Assembly (NCBI GenBank): GCA_964445375.1
Contig: CAYUKO010000020.1
Location: 1-34,211, forward strand
Length of the DNA stretch: 34,211 nucleotides
Direction of reading: 5' to 3'
From: COE1 sp964445375
GTDB lineage: Bacteria > Bacillota > Clostridia > Lachnospirales > Lachnospiraceae
Shown one piece after another: positions 1 through 8,037 of the stretch; within the stretch, counting starts at the first letter, position 1; every line of letters starts with the position of its first letter. The notes under the pieces are model-generated. The model searched no databases and was not told the origin of the DNA. It worked only from the letters and a program-made list of their open reading frames with translations. Both the position numbers and the translations under genes were made by a program.

Positions 1-80
1 GTATTTTATACAATTTAAATAGAATATTCAATAATTAAAAGGGTGCGCAATAAAAAAGAGTGACAATAGAACGCAAAAGC

Positions 81-421
81 AGGGCATAGTAGACACATAA
101 GCCCCCTTAATGTGTAAAAAAGCTTTAGAAGTGGGGCAAACAGCTACATAATCCCCCCTTAATGCGTGAAAAGGATTTAGAAGTGGGGCAAACAGCTACA
201 TAAAGCCCCACTTAATATGCGAAAAGGCTTCAGAAGTGGGGCATAGCAGCCATATAAAGCCCCCCCTTAATGTGTGAAAAGGCTTCAGAAGTGGGGCATA
301 GCAGCCATATAAAGCCCCCTTAATGTGTGAAAAGGCTTCAGAAGTGGGGCAAATAGCTATATAAAGCCCCACTTAATACGCGAAAAAGCCACAAAAGTGG
401 GGCATATAACTACATAGAGCC
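81..421. repeat. Tandem array of ~53-bp imperfect repeats with internal dyads
   Basis: A short motif GTGGGGC recurs at 131, 183, 236, 291, 344 and 397, giving spacings of 52, 53, 55, 53 and 53 bp; a more degenerate copy sits at about 81-130. Each unit has a G-run (AAGTGGGGC) and, about 15 bases later, a C-run (GCCCCACTT or GCCCCCTT), so each can form a hairpin with a 9-bp stem and an A/T-rich loop. Between hairpins lies a conserved spacer like GCGAAAAGGCTTCAG. Units differ mainly in C-run length and in loop bases. No ORF of interest runs through it. The function is unknown. Confidence 0.9.
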
Positions 422-625
422 ATGTCGACTACTTGCAACTTACGTTGCTCGTTGTCGCAGCGTTCGCCGTATACAGATTCGCTCGAATTTGTCTGCTTGT
501 GAGCAAGCTCCTGCAGCCAATTCAGCTCATCTGTGCATGGCTCACTTTGACACGCAAACCTGAATTTAAGGCTGAACTGCGACCAATAGCATGTCAGGAT
601 GCGCATTTTAAATTGACATAATCAG
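422..625. other. GC-richer stretch without a recognised gene
   Basis: This stretch directly follows the last repeat unit and is clearly more GC-rich than its flanks. Both strands are open for some 60-77 codons, but neither frame has a convincing ribosome binding site or a domain I recognise, and the predicted peptides are unusually rich in Cys and Trp or Leu. It looks more like a non-coding or degenerate repeated element than a gene. Bases 1-80 upstream of the repeats are AT-rich and show nothing. Confidence 0.4.
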
Positions 626-680
626 TTGATTTTTGATGAGAAGAATGTTATCCTATCTAACGTGGATACGCATTGCGTAT
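626..680 (+). promoter_or_regulatory. Promoter and palindromic operator of the HTH gene
   Basis: A -35 like TTGATT (626-631) and a -10 like TATCCT (649-654) are separated by 17 bp. Just downstream, around the expected start of transcription, is a perfect 6-bp inverted repeat ATACGC-ATT-GCGTAT (666-680), followed by the ribosome binding site AAGGAG (682-687). The palindrome's position suggests autorepression by the HTH protein encoded immediately after it; that is inference. Confidence 0.45.
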
Positions 681-696
681 TAAGGAGATGGATAAT

Positions 697-900
697 ATGG
701 ATATAAAAGACCAATTAATACAGATAAGAAAAGAAACAGGTATGAATAGAAAAGAATTTGCCCAATATTTTGGGATTCCCTATCGAACGATGCAGGATTG
801 GGAACTGGGAAATCGTCAGATGCCGGAGTATTTATTACGGTTAATTGCTTATAAGGTAAAAATGGAGAGTTTACAAAAGAAGGAGAAGAATCATGAATGA
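697..900 (+). CDS. Small XRE-like helix-turn-helix DNA-binding protein
   Basis: The 67-aa protein is almost entirely one Cro/C1-type helix-turn-helix: the segment MNRKEFAQYFGIPYRTMQDW fits helices 2 and 3, followed by a basic C-terminal tail. The start at 697 is chosen over an upstream TTG at 673 because AAGGAG lies 9 bases before it. The last 8 bases overlap the start of the rhuM-like gene, so the two were probably co-translated. It stands at the head of the cassette that ends with the Wadjet genes. It may repress its own promoter through the palindrome at 666-680, or act as an antitoxin-like regulator; no partner toxin is evident. The fold assignment is secure, the role is not. Confidence 0.75.
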   Translation: MDIKDQLIQIRKETGMNRKEFAQYFGIPYRTMQDWELGNRQMPEYLLRLIAYKVKMESLQKKEKNHE

Positions 901-1255
901 TAGAGTGCTAATGTATGTTACGGAAGATGGATTAGTAAAAATAGAAGTTACAATGGATACAGATACCGTGTGGCTTAATATGAGTCAGTTATGTGAGTTA
1001 TTTCAAAGAGACAAATCGGTAATTTCAAGACACATAAAAAATATTTTTTCAGAAGGAGAACTAAATGAAAGTTCAGTTGTTGCATTTTTTGCAACAACTG
1101 CCGCTGATGGAAAAACATATCAAGTTGCATATTATAATTTGGATGTAATTATTTCGGTTGGATATCGGGTAAAATCTATCCGAGGCACACAATTTCGCAA
1201 ATGGGCGTTAAAGGTTTTAAAAGAGTAGATGATAAAAGGATTTGCGCTTGATAGA
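893..1255 (+). pseudogene. rhuM-like virulence/phage-associated protein gene, truncated by a stop codon
   Basis: The first 111 codons match the N-terminal part of RhuM-family proteins, a family named from a Salmonella pathogenicity island and often found beside defence and restriction genes; its molecular function is unclear. Characteristic pieces are VWLNMSQLCELF, DKSVISRHIKNIF and the strongly conserved YNLDVIISVGYRVKS followed by RGTQFRKWA. After VLKE the frame hits TAG (1226-1228), exactly where the family has a Tyr. The same frame then continues with MIKGFALD, the normal family continuation, before losing similarity and stopping at 1283. RhuM proteins are usually about 300 aa or more, so the C-terminal two thirds are missing. 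RBS AAGGAG lies near 880. Likely a decayed gene whose 5' part is still open. Confidence 0.75.
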
Positions 1256-1298
1256 AAAGTAATATACGTAAAAATAGAAAAATGATAAAAGGATTGCG
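1229..1298 (+). repeat. Short direct repeat flanking the rhuM/jetA junction
   Basis: ATGATAAAAGGATTTGCG at 1229-1246 recurs as ATGATAAAAGGATTGCG at 1282-1298, one base shorter, 53 bp apart. The first copy is the end of the recognisable rhuM reading frame; the second supplies the ribosome binding site (AAAAGGA) and spacer of jetA. This may be the scar of a duplication or recombination that removed the 3' part of rhuM. Confidence 0.6.
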
Positions 1299-1300
1299 TG

Positions 1301-2713
1301 ATGATATTAAAAAAGAGAATTCCAAACGATTTTTATAAGTTGTTCCGTACACAGAATATGGATTATTATATGTCATTTTTAGTGGCAATTTATGAAGAAA
1401 ATAACGAAGAATACGCAACGCTTGGATTAACAACGGATGAGTGCAAGGCAATAATTGCAGAAACGATTTCAAAGTCACAGATTGCGTGGAAACAGGATGA
1501 AGACGAAACAGAACCGATTGCCATTGCAAGCTCTCCATCCACTATTTTAAGCAGATTAATTGAGTGGGGCTGGTTAAAGAGTGATTTTGACGAGAAGTTA
1601 AACAGCTACATCATATCTTTTCCAGAGTACAGCCAGCTTTATGTGGAATTATTTGAAAAGCTTGGTAGAGAAGATGACAGTAGAGAGCGAGAAAGTATTC
1701 TATCTATTTATAGTGCGCTCTTTACCTATCGGGCAGATGAAGAGAAGAACAATGACATTTTAAGGAATGCATTACAGACTTCCAAGCGACTTGGTCAGCT
1801 TCTATCCAATATGCAGGATGGTATGAGGAGTTACTTTGATGAACTTTCGAATCAGAAGAAGTTTATTGGCATTCAGGAAGTATTGGTTGCAGAAATCAAC
1901 AATAGCGATAGTAGGAAATATGCCATTCTTACTACAACGGACAGCTTTTATCGATACAAAGAAGAAGTAAAAGAGCTGATTAGCCAGATTCTATGGGACA
2001 ATGATAAACGTAGAATGGAGCTTGAGAAGAAACGAAAAGAGTATGAAATGAATACCGTTCCCTATGTGCGTAATGAGAGAGCCATAGAACTATGTGAGGA
2101 ATCAACCCATATGGTTCATCTGGTAGAGAGGGAATTTGATTTGATTGAGCGAAAGTACAATCATCTGGTAGAGCAGAAAGCCATTTTTGCAAAGCGTGCC
2201 CTTGCGCGTATCCATTATATTTTACAGGAAGATAATCTGGATGATGACAATATTGTTGCGTTAGTAAATCTTTTGGAGCGAAGCAGCAAAAAGGAAGAAA
2301 TTGTACAGGCCTTACAGGAAAGAATCCGAATATCAATACCGTTTAAGAATCTGAACGACAGCAGTTTGTATAACAAACGTTTGAAGAATGAAAATAGCTT
2401 TGAACCAGTGGCAATGCAGGAAAATGATGCGGCAGAGGCAGAAGATATGACAAGCTTTGTACCAAAGCCGCTTTATACGAAGAAGCAGCTGGATGCATTC
2501 AAGAGAAAGAATATGCAAAATGGAGTGTTCCAAACAACCAAAGAAACCGTAGAATCCATAGAAGATTTGGAGAAGCTCCTGTTCTTATGGCAGGATGCCA
2601 CGAGCATCCGTGAAGAAGGTGAGAACATATCTGTGTGGGAAGATTTACACAGTGAGAGCGGATTTGCTTTTTCAAGATTAGTTATTGGGGAGGAAAAAGA
2701 AGAAAATGATTAA
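1301..2713 (+). CDS. jetA: Wadjet system protein JetA (kleisin/MukF-like subunit)
   Basis: This 470-aa protein resembles the JetA family of Wadjet defence systems, the MukF-like kleisin that links the SMC heads. The opening RIPNDFYKLFRTQNMDYYM and the winged-helix-like N-terminal half are followed by a long helical middle with heptad-like charged runs around residues 220-300, then a low-complexity linker and a C-terminal segment. Identification rests on this pattern together with the three genes that follow in canonical order jetA-B-C-D. The start at 1301 has AAAAGGA (1287-1293) before it; a GTG at 1298 is possible. The stop overlaps jetB by 8 bases. It looks unlike the JetA of type I Wadjet, so another subtype is likely, but I cannot fix it by eye. 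Confidence 0.8.
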   Translation: MILKKRIPNDFYKLFRTQNMDYYMSFLVAIYEENNEEYATLGLTTDECKAIIAETISKSQIAWKQDEDETEPIAIASSPSTILSRLIEWGWLKSDFDEKLNSYIISFPEYSQLYVELFEKLGREDDSRERESILSIYSALFTYRADEEKNNDILRNALQTSKRLGQLLSNMQDGMRSYFDELSNQKKFIGIQEVLVAEINNSDSRKYAILTTTDSFYRYKEEVKELISQILWDNDKRRMELEKKRKEYEMNTVPYVRNERAIELCEESTHMVHLVEREFDLIERKYNHLVEQKAIFAKRALARIHYILQEDNLDDDNIVALVNLLERSSKKEEIVQALQERIRISIPFKNLNDSSLYNKRLKNENSFEPVAMQENDAAEAEDMTSFVPKPLYTKKQLDAFKRKNMQNGVFQTTKETVESIEDLEKLLFLWQDATSIREEGENISVWEDLHSESGFAFSRLVIGEEKEEND

Positions 2714-3356
2714 TTATTTGCAGGAATTTTCTGCAACAGAGCAGGAAAATATAAAGAAAACGATACAGGATTTATTTAGACAGACATGCATCCTACAGAC
2801 AAAATGTGACCCCGTTACTTTAATTATGAAAGATAATCCAAAATATCAGATTTGTGCAAGGCATAGGGAGTTTATCGCAGATTATCTTTCGGTATTGGGG
2901 TGCGAATTGATACATGACCCACAGGAGCATATTTTCCGAATTGCGGGAGAGGGTATGTTAATCGAGAAGATGAGTCTGATTACAACGAAGCTTCTGATTC
3001 TGTTAAAACTGATTTACCGGGATAAGATTATGGGTGCAGGATTACAGGCGACAACCACGAATCTTGCAGAAATACGAGAATATGGAATCAATACCAATCT
3101 GATTACAAGAAAAATGACGCAGCAGGAAGTAAATGATGCATTGACACTCATGAAAACACATCAGATCATTGAGCTTCCGGGCGCAATAGGAAATCTGGAG
3201 GATGATACACCGATTTATATATACAGTACCATTAATATCTTTTTGACGGCAGCAGATATCAGTGAACTGGTAAAGCTGTATCAGACAGAGGTGGATGAAT
3301 TACTGGCAGCAAATGAGGAGGAAGCAAGTGAAACAGGCGAAGAAAATATTTACTAG
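2706..3356 (+). CDS. jetB: Wadjet system protein JetB (MukE-like subunit)
   Basis: A 216-aa protein in the jetB position, between the kleisin and SMC genes. It has the size and winged-helix style of MukE-like kleisin-associated subunits: an N-terminal helical part, a central segment rich in Ile and Leu (residues about 90-115, MSLITTKLLILLKLIY), and a short acidic tail. It is expected to dimerise and bind JetA, helping hold the JetC heads. The start at 2706 is preferred over a TTG at 2685 because GGGGAGG (2687-2693) lies upstream and ATG overlaps the jetA stop, a typical translational-coupling arrangement. The 3' end overlaps jetC by 29 bases. The assignment depends heavily on context. Confidence 0.75.
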   Translation: MINYLQEFSATEQENIKKTIQDLFRQTCILQTKCDPVTLIMKDNPKYQICARHREFIADYLSVLGCELIHDPQEHIFRIAGEGMLIEKMSLITTKLLILLKLIYRDKIMGAGLQATTTNLAEIREYGINTNLITRKMTQQEVNDALTLMKTHQIIELPGAIGNLEDDTPIYIYSTINIFLTAADISELVKLYQTEVDELLAANEEEASETGEENIY

Positions 3357-6300
3357 AATGTGCCTTAATAACTGGGGCGGAATTAATCATAAAATCTTGG
3401 AATTCAATGAATATGTGAATCTGTTTAGTGGAAAAAGCGGATCAGGTAAATCAACCGTCATGGATGCCATTCAGGTTATTCTATATGGAAGCTTTTCCCC
3501 TAATTTCTTAAATAAGGCAGCAGACGATGCTAAGAATAAAAGAAGTGTCTTAAGTTATCTGCGAGGAGAACAAAAGGACGGTTCTGCGAATCGAGACGGG
3601 CAGGATTTCTGTTCTAATATTGTATTGGAGATTGAGGATACCGGAACACATAACTTTACCTGTGTTGGTATTGCTTTTGAAGTACGTAAGAATGATACAG
3701 AAATCAAGAAATATGCATATTTTAGTCATGCAGGAAGAATGCCGGAACCAGGGTATCTTACAGAGTCTGGATGTGCCTATTCCAATAAAGACATACGAAA
3801 GCTGGTTGATGCACGAACAGCGTCTATAGACAATCGTGGAAAAGCGGATGTAAATAGAATCTATTCCTCAAAGGAAGCCTATTTGAATAGCTTATATGAT
3901 GTGATTTTAGGATACATTGATGGAAATCGTTTTATTACGATGGAAAAGAGTGCAATTGCGTTAAAAATGACAAATGGTACAGGGCAGTTTATCAGAGATT
4001 ACATGTTTCCAAAGAATACAGGTGATATCATTGGAAAGATTAGTGAACAGCTGGGAGCTTACCGTGATATCAAGGAAAAGATTGATGATTTGAAGAAACG
4101 AATTGATATGCTGACAGAGATTAAGACGTCAGGGCAGGAGCTTTTGATTGCACAGACGGATATCTTACGTTTGCAGGCATTTCTTAAGGCAATAGATATC
4201 AAGGATTTAGGAAGAATTTTAGAAAGTCTGGAAGGGGATAGAGAGCTTGTACAGACAGAACTGGAAGAGATTAAGAATCAAAGAATCGCTTTCACAGAAA
4301 GCAGGGAAAAGATAGAAGAAGAATTGATTCAGGCAGAAGCAGAGGTAAAAAGCAGTGACCTTGGACAGAAAGAAGAACGTTTGGCAGCATTATGCAAAAA
4401 CAGTCAGATGTTAGCTGATTATAGCAATCATTGGCGGAAGATTATTCAGGGATTACGGCAGTGGGAAGAGGACGAAGTAATCGCAGATTATATCAGTAAT
4501 CCTTTGCTAAATGCGATAGAAGCATTCAGTAAGGGCGAAGTTACCGTAGAAGAATGTGAGAAACTTCATAACCGTATCGAATCAGAAAAAGAGAACATTG
4601 AAGAAGAATATGAAGAGCTTCGAAAGCAGAAAGATGATGTGAAAAAGGAACTGGAAGAGAAGGAAAAGCTTGTGGATGATATGAAGAATAACCGCAAGTC
4701 TTATTCGGATTCTCTAAAGCGTGCAAGAATGACATTAGAGAATAAATTGACGGATGTATATGGAAGAAAGATTAACGTATATATCTTTGCCGATTTATTT
4801 GATGTGCAGGAAGAAGAGTGGAAGAATGCAATTGAAGGCAGGATGGGGAGATTAAAGCTTTCCCTGATTACAGAACCTCAGTATGCCCATGATGCTGCTG
4901 TTTATTTCCGGGATATGAAGCAATTTGAAGAAATTGATCTGATTAATTCTAAGGCAATAGCAGAAAGTAATCCAAAGGTGCTGGAGAATTCTTTATACGA
5001 AGCAGTAAAAACAGAGCAGAAGTTTGTACAGATATGTTTACAGCGTTATTTAGGACATATTATCAAGTGCCAGACAGTAGAAGATTTGGAGAATGTGCGA
5101 GATGGTGTTACACCGGATTGTTATTCTTACAGTAATTTCATTTTCCGACATTTACGAAAGAAAGATTATACGACCAATGCATGTATAGGAAGTAAAGTGT
5201 CAAAAGCCAGATTGAAGGAATACGAAGACGATGTAGCAAAGCTTAGAAAAGAATATGATGAGCTTCGTCATATGGAAGAGCATTTCAAGGCATCAAGAAG
5301 CTTTGAAAGCTTAAATGAAGAATACGAATATCTGGTTCGTTTGTCTCATGCTAAGAAAGATTTGGAGAAGGTATTGGCGGAAAAAGCAAAGCTTGAAGAG
5401 GCTATCAGAAGTCTGAAAGAAGGAAAATACCGCGAATTACAAGAAAGAGTAAGTACTTTAAAAGCAGAAAAGAAGAAGATAGAGGACAAGCTTAAAACAG
5501 TTGAAACAAAACGTGATGAAAAAGCAAGATGGCTTTATGACAGAGAAAAAGAGATTGAGCATCGAAAAGCAGCCTTAGAAGAGAAAATGCAGGGATATGT
5601 TCCAAATGAAGAGATCGAAAAGCAGGCTGAAGAAAGACTTAATGAGCGAAGTGCACAGAGCATCAGAAATCAGACGAATAATAAGATTACTGAATTGGAA
5701 GAAAAAGAGCAGGAGCTTAAGGAAGCCAGGGCGGTTAGCAGACAGCGATATATTCGTGAGTATCCAAACTGTGGATTTAATGGAATGGAGATAAAAAACG
5801 ACGCTTATGAGAGTCAGCTGGATCATTATCTGAATGACTATGAGCCAAAATATCAGGCAGAATTTGAGAAGCAATGTGATTTGATTTATAAGAGTCTTCG
5901 AGAAAATGTAATTGCGACCATACATGGTGATATCAAAGCAGCCAATCGCCATAAGAATGAGATTAACCGCCTGCTTAGAGAAACCAATTTCTCGGATAGT
6001 ACGTATCAGATAGAGATAGAAGCTGCGAAAAATGAAAATGGACAGTTTTATGAGATGCTTATGGCAAAGGAACTGGATAGCAAGAATGTAGATGCTTTTG
6101 TATGCGAGGGACAGTTAAGCTTTGGAGAGGATGAATTTTATCAGAAGTATGAGCAGAAGATTAAGCTTCTCATCGATAAATTTATGCCGCCAAGAGAAAG
6201 TGATGGTAAGCTTATAGAGCAGAAACACCGTGAGATGGAGCAGTATGCAGACTATCGAAACTATCTTTCTTTCAGTATGTATGAGCAGGTAACAGATGGA

Positions 6301-6744
6301 CAAGGTAATGTGATACGAAAGAATTTTGTTGACGAGATGGCAGGACGAGATTCCGGTGGTGAAGGACAGAATCCAAAGTACGTAGCGTTATTAGCCGGAT
6401 TTGCCATGCTTTATATGCAGCAGAATATACGTGACTCGAAGATTCGACTGGTATTATTGGATGAGGCATTTTCCAAAATGGACCAGGAGCGAAGCGAGGT
6501 TTGTTTGAATTATGCAAGAAAGATGGATTTGCAGTTAATTGTATGCGTGCCGGATGAACGTTTGCAGTCACTGATTCGAAATGTAGACAGTGTATATGGA
6601 TTCCGCAGATATAAGAACCAGATTTCCATGATGCATATTGATAAGGGAGATTATCTAAAGCTGATGGAAGGAAAGGACGAAGAAGATGCCGAAGATGAAA
6701 CAAACGAAATCTCAGCCGAAAACGTTGGGGTTATGGTTGATTGA
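3328..6744 (+). CDS. jetC: Wadjet system protein JetC (SMC/MukB-like ATPase)
   Basis: An SMC-like ATPase of 1138 aa with the complete set of ABC-head motifs: Walker A GKSGSGKST at residues 35-43, signature SGGEGQ at about 1009-1014, and Walker B LVLLDEA with D1045 and E1046. Between the head halves are two long charged coiled coils, roughly residues 230-480 and 610-780, around a compact hinge-like region near residue 490-600. In Wadjet, JetC dimers extrude DNA loops using ATP and present small circles to JetD. The GTG at 3328 is chosen because GAGGAGG (3315-3321) sits 6 bases upstream; an ATG at 3313 is an alternative. It overlaps jetB by 29 and jetD by 59 bases. The ATPase motifs are intact, so it should be functional. 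Confidence 0.9.
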   Translation: MKQAKKIFTRMCLNNWGGINHKILEFNEYVNLFSGKSGSGKSTVMDAIQVILYGSFSPNFLNKAADDAKNKRSVLSYLRGEQKDGSANRDGQDFCSNIVLEIEDTGTHNFTCVGIAFEVRKNDTEIKKYAYFSHAGRMPEPGYLTESGCAYSNKDIRKLVDARTASIDNRGKADVNRIYSSKEAYLNSLYDVILGYIDGNRFITMEKSAIALKMTNGTGQFIRDYMFPKNTGDIIGKISEQLGAYRDIKEKIDDLKKRIDMLTEIKTSGQELLIAQTDILRLQAFLKAIDIKDLGRILESLEGDRELVQTELEEIKNQRIAFTESREKIEEELIQAEAEVKSSDLGQKEERLAALCKNSQMLADYSNHWRKIIQGLRQWEEDEVIADYISNPLLNAIEAFSKGEVTVEECEKLHNRIESEKENIEEEYEELRKQKDDVKKELEEKEKLVDDMKNNRKSYSDSLKRARMTLENKLTDVYGRKINVYIFADLFDVQEEEWKNAIEGRMGRLKLSLITEPQYAHDAAVYFRDMKQFEEIDLINSKAIAESNPKVLENSLYEAVKTEQKFVQICLQRYLGHIIKCQTVEDLENVRDGVTPDCYSYSNFIFRHLRKKDYTTNACIGSKVSKARLKEYEDDVAKLRKEYDELRHMEEHFKASRSFESLNEEYEYLVRLSHAKKDLEKVLAEKAKLEEAIRSLKEGKYRELQERVSTLKAEKKKIEDKLKTVETKRDEKARWLYDREKEIEHRKAALEEKMQGYVPNEEIEKQAEERLNERSAQSIRNQTNNKITELEEKEQELKEARAVSRQRYIREYPNCGFNGMEIKNDAYESQLDHYLNDYEPKYQAEFEKQCDLIYKSLRENVIATIHGDIKAANRHKNEINRLLRETNFSDSTYQIEIEAAKNENGQFYEMLMAKELDSKNVDAFVCEGQLSFGEDEFYQKYEQKIKLLIDKFMPPRESDGKLIEQKHREMEQYADYRNYLSFSMYEQVTDGQGNVIRKNFVDEMAGRDSGGEGQNPKYVALLAGFAMLYMQQNIRDSKIRLVLLDEAFSKMDQERSEVCLNYARKMDLQLIVCVPDERLQSLIRNVDSVYGFRRYKNQISMMHIDKGDYLKLMEGKDEEDAEDETNEISAENVGVMVD

Positions 6745-7903
6745 TAAATTTAATACGGAGGCTTATCGCGCCGGAAAGCTGACAGGTAAGAAGCATCCGA
6801 AGAGACAAGATATTATGGAAGCTCTTGGAAGCACTGTTGGAAGAGAGCGGATACTAAACCAGATTACGGAATTGGAGAAATTGGGTATTATTGAAGTAGT
6901 TTGGACAAATGTAAAAACAGATTTTAAGGAAATCATTTTCCCTATTGAAAATATGGATGCTTTGTGCGGGCATGAAGGCGTTGAGAATCCAAAAAGGCAA
7001 TTAGAGCAACTCAGACAGAGCGTTTTAAGTAATATTGATCAGACAAACATTAGCTGGGTAAAGGAGTATTATAAGGAACTTCTTGATCAGATAGAGAAAG
7101 GAAATATTCCGGAGAATGCAAAAGATGAAAACATCTTTAAAATCTTAAATGCTTTGGCAGTATTAGAGCATGATGTGTGGAAGAGAAAATTTAGTTCAGA
7201 TGTATTAGAGAATTCTAAACAATTTGAAGAAAAATATGAAAAGAGAATGATCACTGTTCTCAGAGACCATTCGCCAAAGGCTGTTGATGAAATGGAGGAT
7301 TATGAAGTCCTTGCAGAGCATCATATACTGAATTACTCTCAAACGTTGGAATGGAAAGGTGCAATTACCTATCGGATTCGAAATGGTAACAATTCTTCGG
7401 AAGAGACTATGGTTGATACAACAGGTATGTTTTACGGGACCATGCTCAATGCACAGACTCTAGGTAATGCAGAGCCAACTTCTCTAAAATCTGTGAAAAA
7501 AATTATTACGATAGAGAATAAGGCAAACTATGAAAGTATGATTTATGATCCGGAGGCACTTTATATTTATGTACATGGTTTTCTTTCTCCCAAGGAGCGG
7601 GCATTTTTAACAAAGTTGGAGAAAATAGCAGATGAGTCGATGGAATACTATCATTGGAGCGACTTAGATTATGGTGGAATCCGAATCTTTCAGTTTATGA
7701 AGAAGAATGTCTTTTCGAAAGTAAAACCATTATATATGGATAGAAAGACTTATGAAGCTGCGCTGCAAAAGGGAGCAGGTATTCCTGTCACGGTAGAAAA
7801 ACTTACAAAAATAAAAGAAATAGACGCAGGTGAACTCGAAGAACTGAAACAGTGCATATTGCAATATGGGAAAGAGATAGAGCAGGAGAATTTGCTTGAG
7901 TAA
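6686..7903 (+). CDS. jetD: Wadjet system nuclease JetD (Toprim domain)
   Basis: A 405-aa protein with an N-terminal DNA-binding winged-helix arm (about residues 1-200) and a C-terminal Toprim domain. The Toprim metal-binding residues are visible: E277 in ITIENKANYE, and D326 and D328 in YHWSDLDYGG. JetD nicks and cleaves the DNA that the JetABC motor has recognised as a small closed circle. It is the last gene of the jet operon and its start lies 59 bases inside jetC, read in another frame. GGAAAGGA (6669-6677) is the probable ribosome binding site; ATG at 6695 is also possible. No terminator is visible after it, and transcription may run into the next gene. Catalytic residues look intact. 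Confidence 0.9.
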   Translation: MPKMKQTKSQPKTLGLWLIDKFNTEAYRAGKLTGKKHPKRQDIMEALGSTVGRERILNQITELEKLGIIEVVWTNVKTDFKEIIFPIENMDALCGHEGVENPKRQLEQLRQSVLSNIDQTNISWVKEYYKELLDQIEKGNIPENAKDENIFKILNALAVLEHDVWKRKFSSDVLENSKQFEEKYEKRMITVLRDHSPKAVDEMEDYEVLAEHHILNYSQTLEWKGAITYRIRNGNNSSEETMVDTTGMFYGTMLNAQTLGNAEPTSLKSVKKIITIENKANYESMIYDPEALYIYVHGFLSPKERAFLTKLEKIADESMEYYHWSDLDYGGIRIFQFMKKNVFSKVKPLYMDRKTYEAALQKGAGIPVTVEKLTKIKEIDAGELEELKQCILQYGKEIEQENLLE

Positions 7904-7963
7904 TTAAAATTGTATCAAAAAAGTTACACAATAAATAAAAAACAAGTTAATAAACAGTTAGCA

Positions 7964-7993
7964 TTGCGCCTTGTAAAGCAAGTGTGTTACAAT
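7964..7993 (+). promoter_or_regulatory. Candidate sigma-A promoter of the PilZ chemoreceptor gene
   Basis: TTGCGC (7964-7969) and TACAAT (7988-7993) are 18 bp apart, 45 bases before the start codon. The -10 is good and the -35 moderate. Confidence 0.45.
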
Positions 7994-8037
7994 ATGATTG
8001 ATTATATTGCAACAACACATAGAAAGGTGGACAATCT

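Noticed and set aside
81..421. CRISPR array
   Set aside because: The units are contiguous, imperfect repeats with no unique spacers of constant length, and there are no cas genes nearby.
81..421. Integron attC array
   Set aside because: Units are only about 53 bp with simple G-run/C-run dyads and contain no cassettes or attC core sites; no integrase is present.
373..621. Two overlapping ORFs on opposite strands (62 and 77 codons)
   Set aside because: No ribosome binding site for either, odd Cys/Trp-rich or Leu-rich composition, no known domain, and one of them runs into the tandem repeats.
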